DNA of 64,000 nucleotides from Phyllobacterium bourgognense (GCF_003337575.1 NZ_QPJM01000001.1:372001-436000), one strand, 5' to 3'; numbered from the stretch's first letter, positions 9,076 to 19,388 are shown. Program-made: numbers and translations. Notes: a model not told the origin generated them from the letters alone.

Positions 9076-9105
9076 TGACGCGCTCTACCACTGAGCTACA
9101 ACAGC
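9031..9105 (-). tRNA. tRNA-Thr (GGT anticodon)
   Basis: Read on the minus strand: acceptor arm GCTGTTG pairs with CAGCAGC (one wobble), D arm with TAGCTCAGTGGTAGAGC, anticodon stem CGTCA/TGACG with loop TTGGTAA giving anticodon GGT, T arm GGGAGTTCAATCCTCCC, discriminator A, and encoded CCA at 9033-9031. All arms fold normally, so the gene is intact despite the neighbouring integration. Confidence 0.95.
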
Positions 9106-9343
9106 GTTTCCATATCGCGTGCGGATCGCAACCATGGCCTCGTTTCCCGTATACCACCTCGTAACGAAGTGCTCTACATGAGTTGCAGCCGATTTGCGAA
9201 CGCGGCGGACTTCTGCCATATCATTGCTTAAATCGCAAGCAAGCAATCGTAATCTCTGTGCCAAATTATGTATACGCGGCAAAAGCGATGACTTGTTGGG
9301 TATAAAATGGCATGAAACCCATTTGGAATATATGTGACACGAC

Positions 9344-9538
9344 ATGACTTCGCCGTCGAAAAACCCGAATTCCCAACAAACTGACCGCGAGAAGCGACGG
9401 TCCGAACAATTGCGGGCGAATCTGGCACGGCGAAAACAGCAATCACGTTCGCGTCGGGCGGGTAGCGCCGATGAACGCGACGAGGGCATTGTCGCCGCAA
9501 CCGAAAAGCCTTCCGATTCCTCCCAAGAGGAATCATGA
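9344..9538 (+). CDS. small basic conserved protein upstream of murA
   Basis: A 64-residue, very hydrophilic protein rich in Arg, Gln and Ser, with a central LRANLARRKQQSRSRR segment. Small proteins with a similar ANLxRRKxQ motif are common directly upstream of murA in Hyphomicrobiales, which is the main support. No strong ribosome binding site is visible. Probably disordered or nucleic-acid binding by composition; function unknown. Confidence 0.6.
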   Translation: MTSPSKNPNSQQTDREKRRSEQLRANLARRKQQSRSRRAGSADERDEGIVAATEKPSDSSQEES

Positions 9539-9656
9539 ATGGCCCAAACAGGGTCATAAGCCTTTCTTGAACCATTTCGTGTGATGGTTTACAGCAACCG
9601 GCTCTGCAAAGAGTCTCAACGACAGGACGGGTACTTTCCCGCGAAAGTGACACAAT

Positions 9657-10946
9657 ATGGATCGCATCAAGATTGTTGGCGGTAACAAGCTCAATGGCGT
9701 CATTCCGATTTCGGGTGCCAAGAATGCGGCCCTGCCGTTGATGATCGCATCGCTCCTGACGGACGATACACTGACGCTGGAAAACGTTCCTCATCTCGCC
9801 GACGTTGAACAACTAATCCGTATTCTCGGCAATCATGGTGTCGATTATTCCGTCAATGGACGTCGCGAACGTCAGGACGGTGCCTATTCACGCACCATCC
9901 ATTTCACCGCACGCAATATCGTCGATACGATGGCGCCGTATGAGCTGGTTTCCAAGATGCGTGCAAGCTTCTGGGTTATTGGCCCGCTACTTGCGCGGAT
10001 GGGGGTGGCTACGGTCTCGCTGCCAGGCGGCTGTGCCATAGGCACGCGTCCTGTGGATCAGTTCATCGATGGCCTGCGCGCGCTCGGCGCCGATATCGAG
10101 ATCGAGAATGGTTATGTCAAGGCCAGTGCTAAGGGCGGCCTTGTCGGTACCCGCTACGTGTTCCCGAAAGTTTCGGTGGGCGCGACCCATGTATTGATGA
10201 TGGCCGCGACTCTGGCTAAGGGCGAGACGGTCCTCGAAAACGCCGCACAGGAACCCGAAGTTGTCAACTTGGCTGACTGTCTTAATGCCATGGGGGCGAA
10301 GGTCAGCGGTGCAGGTACGCCGACAATCACGATCGAAGGTGTCGTGAGCCTTTCCGGAGCCCGCATTCGCGTCATTCCAGATCGAATCGAGACCGGCACC
10401 TATGCCATGGCTGTCGCCATGACTGGTGGTGATGTCATACTCGAAGGCGCCGATGCCAGTTTGCTCAGCGCGGCCTTGACCACGCTCGGTCAGGCTGGAG
10501 CGGAAATCTCCGAAACCAATTCAGGCTTGCGTGTTGTCCGTAACGGCCACGGCATCATGCCTGTCGACGTGACGACTCAGCCGTTCCCCGGGTTCCCGAC
10601 GGATCTTCAAGCGCAGTTCATGGGCTTGATGACCAAGGCGAAAGGCACCTCCCACATTACGGAGACGATCTTCGAAAATCGCTTCATGCACGTGCAGGAG
10701 CTGGCGCGGCTTGGCGCCAAGATTTCACTATCGGGCCAGACGGCTAAGATCGAAGGTGTCGAACGGCTGAAGGGCGCGCCCGTGATGGCGACCGATTTGC
10801 GGGCCTCGGTTTCGCTGGTCATTGCTGGACTTGCCGCTGAGGGCGAGACAGTCGTCAATCGCGTCTACCATCTCGATCGCGGTTTTGAACGTCTCGAGGA
10901 AAAGCTGACGCGCTGCGGCGCGGTTGTCGAACGTATCAGTGACTGA
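9657..10946 (+). CDS. murA: UDP-N-acetylglucosamine 1-carboxyvinyltransferase
   Basis: Cytoplasmic enzyme that transfers enolpyruvate from phosphoenolpyruvate to UDP-GlcNAc, the first committed step of peptidoglycan synthesis. The 429-residue length is normal. The substrate-binding SGAKNAALP motif is at residues 19-27, with Lys22 and Asn23. The catalytic cysteine, target of fosfomycin, is Cys126 in [13 protein letters not shown]. The C-terminal GFERLEEKL segment is also typical. It heads a conserved run (DUF2948, hisD, UPF0262, phosphatase, infA). Confidence 0.97.
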   Translation: MDRIKIVGGNKLNGVIPISGAKNAALPLMIASLLTDDTLTLENVPHLADVEQLIRILGNHGVDYSVNGRRERQDGAYSRTIHFTARNIVDTMAPYELVSKMRASFWVIGPLLARMGVATVSLPGGCAIGTRPVDQFIDGLRALGADIEIENGYVKASAKGGLVGTRYVFPKVSVGATHVLMMAATLAKGETVLENAAQEPEVVNLADCLNAMGAKVSGAGTPTITIEGVVSLSGARIRVIPDRIETGTYAMAVAMTGGDVILEGADASLLSAALTTLGQAGAEISETNSGLRVVRNGHGIMPVDVTTQPFPGFPTDLQAQFMGLMTKAKGTSHITETIFENRFMHVQELARLGAKISLSGQTAKIEGVERLKGAPVMATDLRASVSLVIAGLAAEGETVVNRVYHLDRGFERLEEKLTRCGAVVERISD

Positions 10947-11078
10947 TCCTACTTTCGTAGCTTCAACACAGATTCTACGCAGCGCATAATTCCATTTCCC
11001 TACACTTTCCTCTAACAGGAAAGATGTCGTGGTGCCGGATCGGCATCGCGATCTCGCTCAATTTTGCAAAGGGAAGAC

Positions 11079-11516
11079 ATGGACACTCTCAAACTCATCG
11101 CGCTTGATGAGGAAGATCTGCAGATCCTGTCCGCGCATCTGCAGGATTCTGTGTTGAAAGTTAGCGACATTGAATATCTGGCCGCTGAAAAGAAACTTGT
11201 TCTTGGCGTTAACCGGTTTGTCTGGGAACAGGCTGCCGATGGCAAACGCCGCCGTAGCTTTGAACGTCGCCGCGCAGCATTGCTTTTTGATCGGGTATAT
11301 AGCGTCAAGGCGACCGGCATTGATCACCAGCGCAAGGACGATGTCCTGTCGCTTCTTGCAATCCATTTCATCGTGTCGGACGCACCTTCGGGTATTGTCG
11401 AGTTGACCTTCGCCGCCAACAAGGCGCTGAGGCTGGAAGTGGAAGCCATCGAGGCCCAGTTGACAGATCTCGGTCCTGCTTGGGAAACAGCGTTCAAACC
11501 GGAACACGAAGTCTGA
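11079..11516 (+). CDS. DUF2948 family protein
   Basis: A 145-residue protein starting MDTLKLIALDEEDLQILSAH, the typical beginning of this alphaproteobacterial family. The ATG at 11079 follows AGGGAAG at a good distance; a TTG at 11064 is in frame but less likely. Central basic segment RRRSFERRRAALLFD and the acidic C-terminal part are as in the family. It normally lies between murA and hisD in this order of bacteria. Biochemical function is unknown. Confidence 0.85.
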   Translation: MDTLKLIALDEEDLQILSAHLQDSVLKVSDIEYLAAEKKLVLGVNRFVWEQAADGKRRRSFERRRAALLFDRVYSVKATGIDHQRKDDVLSLLAIHFIVSDAPSGIVELTFAANKALRLEVEAIEAQLTDLGPAWETAFKPEHEV

Positions 11517-11528
11517 GGAGTGATTAGC

Positions 11529-12821
11529 GTGGCATTTGTGCTGAGACAGTCCGAACCAGATTTTGAATCGCGGTTTTCTGCGTTTCTGGCTACCAAGCGT
11601 GAGGTTTCTGAGGACGTGGACCGCGCTGTTGCCGATATAATTCATCGCGTTCGCACCGAGGGCGATGCCGCACTGATTGATTATTCGCAACGCTTCGACC
11701 GGATCGATCTTGTGCAACACGGCATCGCGATCACCTCGGCCGAGATCGACGCAGCCGTAGCGTCCGCGCCTATACAAACGGTGGAAGCGCTGAAATTGGC
11801 GCGCAATCGCATTCATTCGCACCACGCGCGGCAGATGCCACAGGACGATCGTTACACGGACGCGCTGGGTGTAGAACTCGGTTCGCGTTGGACGGCAGTC
11901 GAGTCGGTAGGGCTTTATGTCCCGGGCGGCACGGCGAGCTATCCGAGTTCCGTGCTTATGAATGCTGTTCCGGCTCAGGTCGCTGGCGTCGAGCGTATCG
12001 TCATGGTCGTGCCGTCGCCAGAGGGCAAGCTCAATCCGCTCGTGCTGGTTGCAGCCCGGCTTGCCGGCGTCTCGGAAATCTACCGCGTTGGCGGCGCACA
12101 GGCCATTGCGGCGCTCGCTTATGGCACGGAAACAATTGAGCCGGTCGCCAAGATCATAGGTCCCGGCAATGCCTATGTGGCAGCCGCCAAGCGCCGCGTG
12201 TTCGGCAAGGTCGGCATCGACATGATTGCGGGTCCGTCGGAAGTTTTGATCCTGGCGGACAGCGACAATGATCCCGACTGGATCGCGGCCGATCTTTTGG
12301 CGCAGGCCGAGCATGACAGCGCCGCGCAGTCGATCCTGATCACGGACGACGAGGCCTTGGGCAACGCAGTTATCGCCGCCGTAGAACGCCAGCTACTGAC
12401 ATTGCCACGAGCGGAAGCCGCAAGCGCCAGCTGGCGCGATTATGGTGCCGTTATTCTGGTATCCGACCTGTTGTCGGCGCTACCGCTCGTTAACCGGATC
12501 GCTGCCGAGCATCTCGAGATCGCGACTGCTGATCCCGAAATACTGCTGGCAGGCGTTCGCAACGCCGGGGCGATCTTCCTTGGACGTTACACACCGGAGG
12601 TGATCGGCGACTATGTGGGTGGCTCAAATCACGTTTTGCCCACCGCACGGTCGGCGCGATTTTCTTCCGGCCTTTCGGTGCTCGACTATGTGAAGCGGAC
12701 CTCCATCCTGAAATTGGGTGTGGAGCAGTTGCGCGCCTTGGGTCCGGCAGCGATCGAACTTGCGCGTGCAGAGGGCCTTGATGCCCACGGCAATTCCGTT
12801 GCAATCCGGTTGAACCTGTAG
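11529..12821 (+). CDS. hisD: histidinol dehydrogenase
   Basis: Catalyses the last two oxidations of histidine synthesis, histidinol to histidine, using NAD and zinc. From the GTG at 11529 it has 430 residues, the usual length; GAGGAG lies 9 nt upstream. An in-frame GTG at 11520 directly abuts that site and is less likely. Family motifs: [45 protein letters not shown] with zinc ligands, GGSNHVLPT and the C-terminal [11 protein letters not shown]. The gene lies tightly between DUF2948 and UPF0262. Confidence 0.96.
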   Translation: MAFVLRQSEPDFESRFSAFLATKREVSEDVDRAVADIIHRVRTEGDAALIDYSQRFDRIDLVQHGIAITSAEIDAAVASAPIQTVEALKLARNRIHSHHARQMPQDDRYTDALGVELGSRWTAVESVGLYVPGGTASYPSSVLMNAVPAQVAGVERIVMVVPSPEGKLNPLVLVAARLAGVSEIYRVGGAQAIAALAYGTETIEPVAKIIGPGNAYVAAAKRRVFGKVGIDMIAGPSEVLILADSDNDPDWIAADLLAQAEHDSAAQSILITDDEALGNAVIAAVERQLLTLPRAEAASASWRDYGAVILVSDLLSALPLVNRIAAEHLEIATADPEILLAGVRNAGAIFLGRYTPEVIGDYVGGSNHVLPTARSARFSSGLSVLDYVKRTSILKLGVEQLRALGPAAIELARAEGLDAHGNSVAIRLNL

Positions 12822-12828
12822 GGAAATA

Positions 12829-13308
12829 ATGACAGCGACGGACATGGCGCGACTGATTGACGTGGAGCTGGACGAGACGATCGGCCGTTCTACGCCGGAT
12901 GTCGAGCACGAGCGTGCTGTCGCCATTTTCGATTTGATTGAAGAAAACAGTTTTCGGCCCGTCGGGGATGAGGGGCACGGTCCCTACCGGCTCAAGATAT
13001 CGCTGGCGGAATCCCGGTTGATATTCGCCATCGCCCGCGAAAATGGTGATGAAGTCGTCACGCATATCCTGTCGCTGACACCGTTGCGCAAGGTCGTGAA
13101 GGATTATTTCATGATCTGCGAAAGCTATTATGAGGCCATCCGCGCTTCCAGCCCAAGCAAGATCGAAGCTATCGATATGGGTCGGCGCGGATTGCATAAC
13201 GAGGGTTCGCAGGCATTGATGGATCGTTTGAATGGCAAGATCGAGGTGGATTTCGACACCGCCCGCCGCCTGTTCACGTTGGTATGTGTGCTGCATTGGC
13301 GGGGTTAG
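12829..13308 (+). CDS. UPF0262 family protein
   Basis: A 159-residue conserved alphaproteobacterial protein of unknown function. Recognisable segments are [15 protein letters not shown] near residue 28, [11 protein letters not shown] near 50, [20 protein letters not shown] near 85 and the C-terminal [15 protein letters not shown]. It starts 7 bp after hisD and overlaps the start of the next gene, so the three are very likely one transcript. Confidence 0.9.
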   Translation: MTATDMARLIDVELDETIGRSTPDVEHERAVAIFDLIEENSFRPVGDEGHGPYRLKISLAESRLIFAIARENGDEVVTHILSLTPLRKVVKDYFMICESYYEAIRASSPSKIEAIDMGRRGLHNEGSQALMDRLNGKIEVDFDTARRLFTLVCVLHWRG

Positions 13309-13793
13309 ACGAACCAGTGACTATCGGAACGGAAAAGCTGCCTGACGACCAGGAACCCGCAAAAGCGGTGGTGCCGAGTGCAGTCTTGTTCATTTGTGGT
13401 CTGAATTCGATCCGATCGCCGATAGCGGAGGCTCTAGCCCGCAGTCTCCTGCCATCGAGGATCTATATCGCCTCGGCAGGTGTTGAGAAAGGCGAGCCCG
13501 ACCCTTTTGTCGACGCCGTTCTTGAAGAGGTCGGATTAAAACGAATCTCTGTCCAGCCGCGCACTTTCAAAGAGCTGGAAGATGATTATTTCGATTTGAT
13601 CATTACATTGTCGCCCAAGGCCCACCATATGGCACTTGAATTGACCAGAACGACGTCTGTACATGTGGAATATTGGCCGACACCCGATCCGACCTTGGTG
13701 CAGGGCCGTCGCAATCAGATAATGGACGCCTATCGGGATGTTCGGGAAAACCTGAAACGACATATTCTGGAGCGTTTCGGCAGAACAGGCTGA
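13284..13793 (+). CDS. low-molecular-weight phosphatase family protein
   Basis: A 169-residue protein of the low-molecular-weight tyrosine phosphatase/arsenate reductase fold. The P-loop C-x5-R is seen as CGLNSIRSP at about residues 38-46, followed by [10 protein letters not shown]. The general acid is probably Asp in PTPDPTL near residue 133. The start overlaps UPF0262 by 25 bp; a later start is possible since the first 28 residues look unstructured. In Hyphomicrobiales this gene sits between UPF0262 and infA. The substrate is unknown; it could in principle act on a polysaccharide kinase, but nothing here shows that. Confidence 0.82.
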   Translation: MCAALAGLDEPVTIGTEKLPDDQEPAKAVVPSAVLFICGLNSIRSPIAEALARSLLPSRIYIASAGVEKGEPDPFVDAVLEEVGLKRISVQPRTFKELEDDYFDLIITLSPKAHHMALELTRTTSVHVEYWPTPDPTLVQGRRNQIMDAYRDVRENLKRHILERFGRTG

Positions 13794-13920
13794 ACGCCTG
13801 TGCAACCCTTATAATTGTATCGAACTCCCTTGTTCACAAATGGTGCGCAATACTATAGGTTCCGCGCAAAATTGCGGTCGAGCATGACCTCAAATTCCCT
13901 TATCGGAGATAGCACTACGC

Positions 13921-14139
13921 ATGGCGAAAGAAGAAGTATTGGAGTTTCCTGGTCTCGTGACGGAGCTGTTGCCCAACGCGATGTTTCGGGTAAAGCTCGA
14001 AAATGATCATGAAATCATCGCACACACAGCTGGCCGCATGCGCAAGAACCGCATCCGCGTTCTCGCCGGCGACAAAGTTCTCGTTGAAATGACCCCTTAC
14101 GATTTGACGAAGGGTCGCATCACCTATCGCTTCAAATAA
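13921..14139 (+). CDS. infA: translation initiation factor IF-1
   Basis: A 72-residue S1-type OB-fold protein that binds the 30S ribosomal A site during initiation. Motifs: [36 protein letters not shown] and the C-terminal [12 protein letters not shown] are characteristic. The length is exact for the family. It has its own 127 bp upstream gap, so a separate promoter is likely. Confidence 0.98.
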   Translation: MAKEEVLEFPGLVTELLPNAMFRVKLENDHEIIAHTAGRMRKNRIRVLAGDKVLVEMTPYDLTKGRITYRFK

Positions 14140-14172
14140 TCAGCTCCGCGCTACGCAGGATATTCGACGTCA

Positions 14173-14799
14173 ATGAGCGATCAGCACAAATTCGTTCTTG
14201 CATCCGGCTCGCCGCGCCGTCTGGCGCTCCTGAGTCAGATCGGTATCGAGCCGGATCGGTTGCTGCCTGCGGATGTCGACGAATCCCCGCTGCGGGCCGA
14301 ACATCCGCGTTCGCTTGCTCGTCGTCTGAGCCGCCTGAAAGCAGAGAAAATCGCAGGCGAGCTGAGGAATGATCCGGAGTTCAGCGATGCCTATATCATG
14401 GCCGCTGATACGGTTGTCGCGGTTGGCCGGCGGATTCTGCCAAAAGCGGAAATCCTCGACGATGCGACTGCGTGTCTCCGATTACTCTCAGGCCGTTCCC
14501 ATCGCGTCTATACCGGGCTGTGTCTCATCACACCCCAAGGCAAGCAGCGTCAAGATCTGATTGAAACTCGCGTGCGCTTTAAGCGTCTTTCGCGAGAGGA
14601 GCTGGAGAGCTATCTTGCTTCTGGGGAATGGCGCGGCAAGGCCGGCGGCTATGCGATCCAGGGACTTGCAGGCGGCTTTGTCGTCAAGCTGGTTGGCTCC
14701 TATAGCAATGTCGTCGGACTGCCGCTCTACGAGACTGCCAGCCTCCTGCATGGCGAAGGTTATCCGGTCTATGCCAACTGGCAATCTTCGGGACGTTAA
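14173..14799 (+). CDS. maf: Maf-like nucleoside triphosphate pyrophosphatase
   Basis: A 208-residue protein of the Maf family, which hydrolyses non-canonical or excess nucleoside triphosphates to monophosphates. The N-terminal [16 protein letters not shown] motif and the central [15 protein letters not shown] motif with the catalytic acid are clear, as is [13 protein letters not shown] near residue 157 and the C-terminal [10 protein letters not shown]. It follows infA closely (33 bp) as in relatives. Confidence 0.93.
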   Translation: MSDQHKFVLASGSPRRLALLSQIGIEPDRLLPADVDESPLRAEHPRSLARRLSRLKAEKIAGELRNDPEFSDAYIMAADTVVAVGRRILPKAEILDDATACLRLLSGRSHRVYTGLCLITPQGKQRQDLIETRVRFKRLSREELESYLASGEWRGKAGGYAIQGLAGGFVVKLVGSYSNVVGLPLYETASLLHGEGYPVYANWQSSGR

Positions 14800-14813
14800 A
14801 CGGAACTGATCCA

Positions 14814-15020
14814 TTGACTGAGACCAAGAAAAGCACGGCAAACGTGACGCCCTTGCGGCCAACGCGACCTTGCCCGGAATGCAAGCGCCCTTCGCAACGG
14901 GAACATTACCCCTTTTGTTCGGCACGCTGCCGCAACATCGATCTCAATCGCTGGCTGACTGGAGCCTATGTGTTACCAGCCGTGGAAAGTGCGGACGACA
15001 GCGACGACGAGCAGGAATAG
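14814..15020 (+). CDS. yacG: DNA gyrase inhibitor YacG (zinc-binding)
   Basis: A 68-residue protein with a Cys4 zinc site (CPECKRP ... [13 protein letters not shown]), the hallmark of YacG, a small zinc protein that binds GyrB. The start is a TTG at 14814. The C-terminus is acidic ([11 protein letters not shown]). It lies 14 bp behind maf, the usual order in alphaproteobacteria. Confidence 0.93.
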   Translation: MTETKKSTANVTPLRPTRPCPECKRPSQREHYPFCSARCRNIDLNRWLTGAYVLPAVESADDSDDEQE

Positions 15021-15089
15021 CTGGAGCCGCTTCACGTTCTTTTCATTTGATGCCTGTAATTTCTGCCCTGGTCAGGACAGGAACGCTCC

Positions 15090-16229
15090 ATGAAGATTGC
15101 GATCATCGGCACCGGCTTTGTTGCCGATTATTATATGACGACGCTCGTCAACCATCCGCAACTTGTGCTGGGCGGCGTCTATGACCGTGATCCAGCGCGC
15201 CTGAAACAGTTTGCCGAATACTATAAGGTCGCGACCTATCCCGACTTCGAAGCAATCCTCGCCGACGACGAGGTCAGGATTGTTGTCAATCTGACGGCAC
15301 CAGAAAATCATTACTTGCTCTCGAAACAGGCGTTGGAGGCCGGCAAACATGTCTATTGCGAAAAGCCACTTGCAATGTGCTACGAAGAAGCGGCAGAACT
15401 GGTAGCGCTCGCCGAACGCCTTGATCTTATCCTGGCATCAGCCCCAGCCAACGCCATGAGCGATGCATACAAGCTCGTCGCCATGTCGCTGGACGACATC
15501 GGTCAACCGCGACTGGTCTATGCCCAGATGGAGGACGGTCCGGTTTTCCGCGCCAATTGGCAGGGATGGCGTTCCGTTTCGGGCGCGCGGTGGCCCGGTC
15601 TGCATGAGTTCGAAATAGGCTGCACGCTCGAGCACGCCGGTTATGCGCTGTCTTGGCTGGTTTCTTTGTTTGGGCCCGTCGAAAGCCTGGCTGCTTTCTC
15701 GACGCTCACATTTCCGGACAAGGGACCGGGAACCGTAGCAATCAACATGGCGCCCGATTTTTCCGTTGGTTGCCTGCAGTTTCATTCCGGTGTCATCGCT
15801 CGTCTCACCTGCGGTCTTGCTGCGCCGCGCGACCGGTCGTTGATGATTCTCGGTGATAGGGGAACACTGACGGCGGAGGATCTTTGGGATCACCGATCAG
15901 CAATCTATCTTGAAACTGCCGCAGAAGGCCGGACGCTACGCACCAAGGTTGTCGATCTTATGGAAGTGCATCTCAAGCGCTTCCTGCACTGGAAGCCATT
16001 GCCGGGACGCAAACTCGCTTATGACAATTCCGCAAGACGTGCGAAGCTCCCGGCTTATCCATCGCAAATCGATTTTGCCGGGGGCATTGCCGCGCAGGCT
16101 GATGCCATTGAACAGGGCAGGCCGCTGTTTTCGTCGGGCAAGGTTGGGCTTCACATCACCGAGTTGGCGCTCGCGTTGAACAATGCCGGTTCGCTGCCCC
16201 AGCCCTACAAGATGCGAAGCACTTTTTAG
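15090..16229 (+). CDS. Gfo/Idh/MocA-family oxidoreductase
   Basis: A 379-residue NAD(P)-dependent sugar or inositol dehydrogenase type protein. The Rossmann motif IIGTGFVADYYM (GxGxxA) is at the N-terminus, NLTAPENHY around residue 72, and the family's CEKPLAM motif with the conserved Lys around residue 92. The C-terminal part is the usual alpha/beta substrate domain. The substrate cannot be told from sequence. It converges tail to tail with another member of the same family, their stop codons overlapping by 4 bp. Confidence 0.85.
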   Translation: MKIAIIGTGFVADYYMTTLVNHPQLVLGGVYDRDPARLKQFAEYYKVATYPDFEAILADDEVRIVVNLTAPENHYLLSKQALEAGKHVYCEKPLAMCYEEAAELVALAERLDLILASAPANAMSDAYKLVAMSLDDIGQPRLVYAQMEDGPVFRANWQGWRSVSGARWPGLHEFEIGCTLEHAGYALSWLVSLFGPVESLAAFSTLTFPDKGPGTVAINMAPDFSVGCLQFHSGVIARLTCGLAAPRDRSLMILGDRGTLTAEDLWDHRSAIYLETAAEGRTLRTKVVDLMEVHLKRFLHWKPLPGRKLAYDNSARRAKLPAYPSQIDFAGGIAAQADAIEQGRPLFSSGKVGLHITELALALNNAGSLPQPYKMRSTF

Positions 16230-17308
16230 AGCTTGATGATGTGCGTTGTCGCCGGTTGCGCCAAGACGATGTTGATTGCGCGCAGGGCGTTGATGCTGTC
16301 TGAAAGCGGCATGACTGTCGACGTTTTTTCGTTTTTACGCATCGCGTCCATCATAGCCATCGCTTCGAATTGTAAGCCATTGCCCTCGAACGGATAGTCT
16401 TCCACCCTTCGTCCGGGTAGTGGAAGTCGATCGAGTATTTTGCTGGCAAGCCCGGATGGTCGTGACAGCGGGCCAAAGGGCGCGCGCTGCGCGAAGCCTT
16501 GATAGACTGTCAACCGCTGCGCCTTCAGGAAGGGGGAATTCAACCGAAGCATACCTTTTGTGCCTTCTATGACGAAATGGTTCGCACCATCCCGGTCGAA
16601 CCCGCTCGTAAGCTGCGCTTCCGCCTCGTTGTAATGCAGCGTTATTTCCGAACTCATGTCGACGCCATTTGGCGCAGGGTACCAGAGGCCTGAAACCTTC
16701 TCTGGCTGGCCTAGAAAGTACATAGCGAGAGATACACAATAGATACCGAGGTCGAGGCTGGCCCCACCGCCAAGCGATCGGCTGAAATAGCGACTCTTTG
16801 GATCATATTCGTGTGCATAGGCAAGTTCGGCCGTTATCTTGCGAATAGTGCCGATCTCGCCCGCATCGACATTTGCTTTGGCCGCAACTATGGCAGGCAG
16901 GAACCGCGTCCACATCGCTTCCATGGCAAAGACATTGACCCTGGCTGCTTCCCGCTGGATGACAGAGGCCTCCGTATGCGAGGGGGCAAGGGGTTTTTCC
17001 GCGAGGATTGCCTTGCCGGCTCGCATTGCTTTCAGTGACTGGGCCAAATGTAGGGAATTTGGCGTCGCAACATAGACTGCGTCGATGGACGGGTCGCTCA
17101 AAAACGAATCGAGGTCCGAATAAGCCCTGCGGCTGCTAAAAGCACTGCGGAACTCCTCTGCGTTGGTCGCACTCCGAGAGTGATTAGCAACAAGCGCGGC
17201 GTCCGGCACGAGCATCAGGTCCGACGCAAATCGCCGGGCAATTTCGCCGCTGCCAATAATCCCCCAACCAAAAACCCGGTCTTTGGTTGTCTCCCCCGTT
17301 TCATCCAT
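16226..17308 (-). CDS. Gfo/Idh/MocA-family oxidoreductase
   Basis: About 360 residues from the ATG at 17308, chosen because the Rossmann motif WGIIGSGEIARRFA then falls near residue 13; the frame is open further upstream but that extension is unlike the family. It has YVATPNSLH near residue 75 and AEKPLAPS near residue 98 with the conserved Lys. Probably an NAD(P)-dependent dehydrogenase of a polyol or sugar. Substrate unknown. It faces the other family member, from which it is too different to be a recent duplicate. Confidence 0.85.
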   Translation of the reverse strand: MDETGETTKDRVFGWGIIGSGEIARRFASDLMLVPDAALVANHSRSATNAEEFRSAFSSRRAYSDLDSFLSDPSIDAVYVATPNSLHLAQSLKAMRAGKAILAEKPLAPSHTEASVIQREAARVNVFAMEAMWTRFLPAIVAAKANVDAGEIGTIRKITAELAYAHEYDPKSRYFSRSLGGGASLDLGIYCVSLAMYFLGQPEKVSGLWYPAPNGVDMSSEITLHYNEAEAQLTSGFDRDGANHFVIEGTKGMLRLNSPFLKAQRLTVYQGFAQRAPFGPLSRPSGLASKILDRLPLPGRRVEDYPFEGNGLQFEAMAMMDAMRKNEKTSTVMPLSDSINALRAINIVLAQPATTHIIKL

Positions 17309-17497
17309 GCAATACGAATCCCGTCTATAAGCCTCAACAAATGCACCAATGCATGCCCTTTGCAAGAGGCAAAAAAACGGCAAAAAATTCACGAGTTGAT
17401 GCTGGACAGCACGATTTTTAGTGTTATAACCCACGCGCTTCTGACGGAAAACCAACCCGTCGACAAGGCTTGCCGGATAACGGAAACGCCACGAAGT

Positions 17498-17573
17498 GCC
17501 CAGATAGCTCAGTTGGTAGAGCAGCGGATTGAAAATCCGCGTGTCCGTGGTTCGAATCCGCGTCTGGGCACCA
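17498..17573 (+). tRNA. tRNA-Phe (GAA anticodon)
   Basis: 76 nt with encoded CCA. Acceptor GCCCAGA pairs with TCTGGGC; D arm TAGCTCAGTTGGTAGAGC; anticodon stem CGGAT/ATCCG with loop TGAAAA giving anticodon GAA; T arm CCGTGGTTCGAATCCGCG. All arms are intact. Confidence 0.96.
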
Positions 17574-18140
17574 CTCTTTCTCTCAGTAAAAAAGAAATTA
17601 TGTTAACCCTCGTGACCGGGTGCGGCACATTTTCGTTGCGCTTGCACGCGCTCCGCTGTCCCCAGTCTGGTCCCTTCGCAGCGTCGCATCTTGTGCGGCA
17701 TCGGATATGTCGGGTTGTAGACCGACGTCATGGGCCGTTCGGGCTGCAGCCGCGATGGCAAGTATATTTCCTTGTACCTTAGTTTTAAGAGTCAAGTACA
17801 AACAAATATATAAGCAATTACACTTTCATATCCTGCGTAAGAAAACAGCTCTTCTTCTATGATTTAACCGAATTGAACAATTATTACGAAATTCTAAAAT
17901 GATAAAGGTTGGCACGATTAAGCGACTTTTAAAGAATCACAAAGATTCACACAAATAATGATTCATTTTCAATATCTTATGGGAAAGGACTCACAATGAT
18001 CTCACGTTTTCGTGATAAAACGGCAACACTGTAACCCCAAGTTGCATAAGATAGGCCGTTCTGGCCATAAGTTCTTTGACCCCGTCGCTAAAGTTAAGTT
18101 AGATCGCCGGGTCAACAAGACACATATGGAGAGATCAACA
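17574..18140 (+). promoter_or_regulatory. long upstream region of the porin gene
   Basis: 567 bp between tRNA-Phe and the porin start. The first 220 bp show nothing I can call. From about 17780 to 18010 the sequence becomes strongly AT-rich, which suits a strong promoter and a long leader for an abundant outer-membrane protein. GGAGAG at 18128-18133 is the ribosome binding site. No exact promoter hexamers are claimed. Confidence 0.4.
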
Positions 18141-19208
18141 ATGAACATTAAGAGCCTTCTTATCGGCTCCGCTGCAGCCCTGGTTGCAGTTTCGGGGGCA
18201 CGCGCTGCAGATGCAGTCGTTGTTGCTGAACCAGAGCCCGTCGAATACGTTCGCGTTTGCGATGCATACGGCGCTGGCTTCTTCTATATTCCGGGGACCG
18301 AAACCTGCCTGAAGATCAGCGGCTACGTCCGTTATGATGCCCAGGCTGGCGACGACGTTTATACCGGTGGGAACGTTGGTGCCAATGGTGACGAGACCTG
18401 GCATAAGCGTACTCGTGCAGAAGTTCGTTTCGACGCTCGTTCGGAAACCGAACTCGGCACTCTGCGTTCCTACATCCAGGGCCGTTTCCAGTATGACGAT
18501 GGTGAATCCAGCGAGGGTTCGCTGCCGCAGGCATGGATCGAACTCGGTGGTTTCCGCATCGGTACTGCTGACGAACTCTTCGGTTCATGGACAGATTATG
18601 CTGGTGGCGTCATCAACGACGACGTGATCAACTACCAGTCCGGCCAGAGCAACCAGGTCAGCTACACTTTCAAGGGTGGCAACGGTTTCTCCGCTATCAT
18701 CGGTGCTGAACAGGGTCAGGACGACTATGTCATCGAAGACTACATGCCTCACGTTCTCGCTGGTGCGAAGTTCGAACAGGCTTGGGGTGGCGTTTCCGGT
18801 GTTGTCGGCTACGACTCCAACGTTGAAGAATTCGGTGGCAAGCTGCGCTTGGACGTGAAGTTCAACGAAATGTTCTCTGCATTCATCATGGGTGGCTATC
18901 AGTCCAACTACGACGAAAGCTTGGTCGAACGTAACTGGTTCGGTACATGGGAAGGCGATTGGGCAGCTTGGGGCGGGTTCTCCGTCAAGGCTACCGACAA
19001 GGCAACCATCAACGCACAGGCTGCTTACGAAGAAGAAGGCACATATGCCCTCGCTCTTAACGTAGCTTACGAGCTGGTTCCTGGCTTCATGATTACGCCA
19101 GAAATCAACTACACCAAGTTCGACGGCGCACGTGCTGACGTTTCTGATGCCCTTGGCGGCAGCGACGACGCATTCGGCGGCATCATCCGCTTCCAGCGCA
19201 ACTTCTAA
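18141..19208 (+). CDS. outer-membrane porin, Omp2b type
   Basis: A 355-residue precursor. The ATG at 18141 follows GGAGAG by 7 nt and begins a clear Sec signal peptide (MNIKSLLIGSAAALVAVSG, cleavage after ARA near residue 22). The mature part has the family's EYVRVCDAYGAGFFYIPGTE and CLKISGYVRYD segments, then alternating beta-strands with loops rich in Asp and Gly, and ends in the C-terminal aromatic GGIIRFQRNF recognised by the outer-membrane assembly machinery. Trimeric 16-strand porins of this type carry small hydrophilic solutes. Followed by a terminator. Confidence 0.92.
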   Translation: MNIKSLLIGSAAALVAVSGARAADAVVVAEPEPVEYVRVCDAYGAGFFYIPGTETCLKISGYVRYDAQAGDDVYTGGNVGANGDETWHKRTRAEVRFDARSETELGTLRSYIQGRFQYDDGESSEGSLPQAWIELGGFRIGTADELFGSWTDYAGGVINDDVINYQSGQSNQVSYTFKGGNGFSAIIGAEQGQDDYVIEDYMPHVLAGAKFEQAWGGVSGVVGYDSNVEEFGGKLRLDVKFNEMFSAFIMGGYQSNYDESLVERNWFGTWEGDWAAWGGFSVKATDKATINAQAAYEEEGTYALALNVAYELVPGFMITPEINYTKFDGARADVSDALGGSDDAFGGIIRFQRNF

Positions 19209-19223
19209 GCGCCGGTATCAACT

Positions 19224-19251
19224 ATCCGGGGGCTCATTGTCCCCGGATTTT
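19224..19251 (+). terminator. rho-independent terminator behind the porin gene
   Basis: ATCCGGGG at 19224-19231 pairs with CCCCGGAT at 19241-19248 around a 9-nt loop, with TTTT at 19248-19251, 16 bp after the porin stop. Confidence 0.85.
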
Positions 19252-19388
19252 ATCCGATTTGGCGCTGTAGAAGGACTGCAACGCCAGAGTGTGATGATGT
19301 GATCTCCAGTCGCCTCATTCTCACGAGACGGTGGGCCCCGCGGCTCACCGTTTTCGTTTTATCCCACCATCTCGCTTGCAGTGTTACG

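Noticed and set aside
11058-12314. A 418-codon minus-strand open frame
   Set aside because: It lies opposite hisD and DUF2948, both unmistakable, and its protein looks like an antisense translation rich in His and Arg.
17598-17801. A 67-codon minus-strand frame between tRNA-Phe and the porin gene
   Set aside because: No recognisable content or ribosome binding site; the region is better read as porin upstream DNA.
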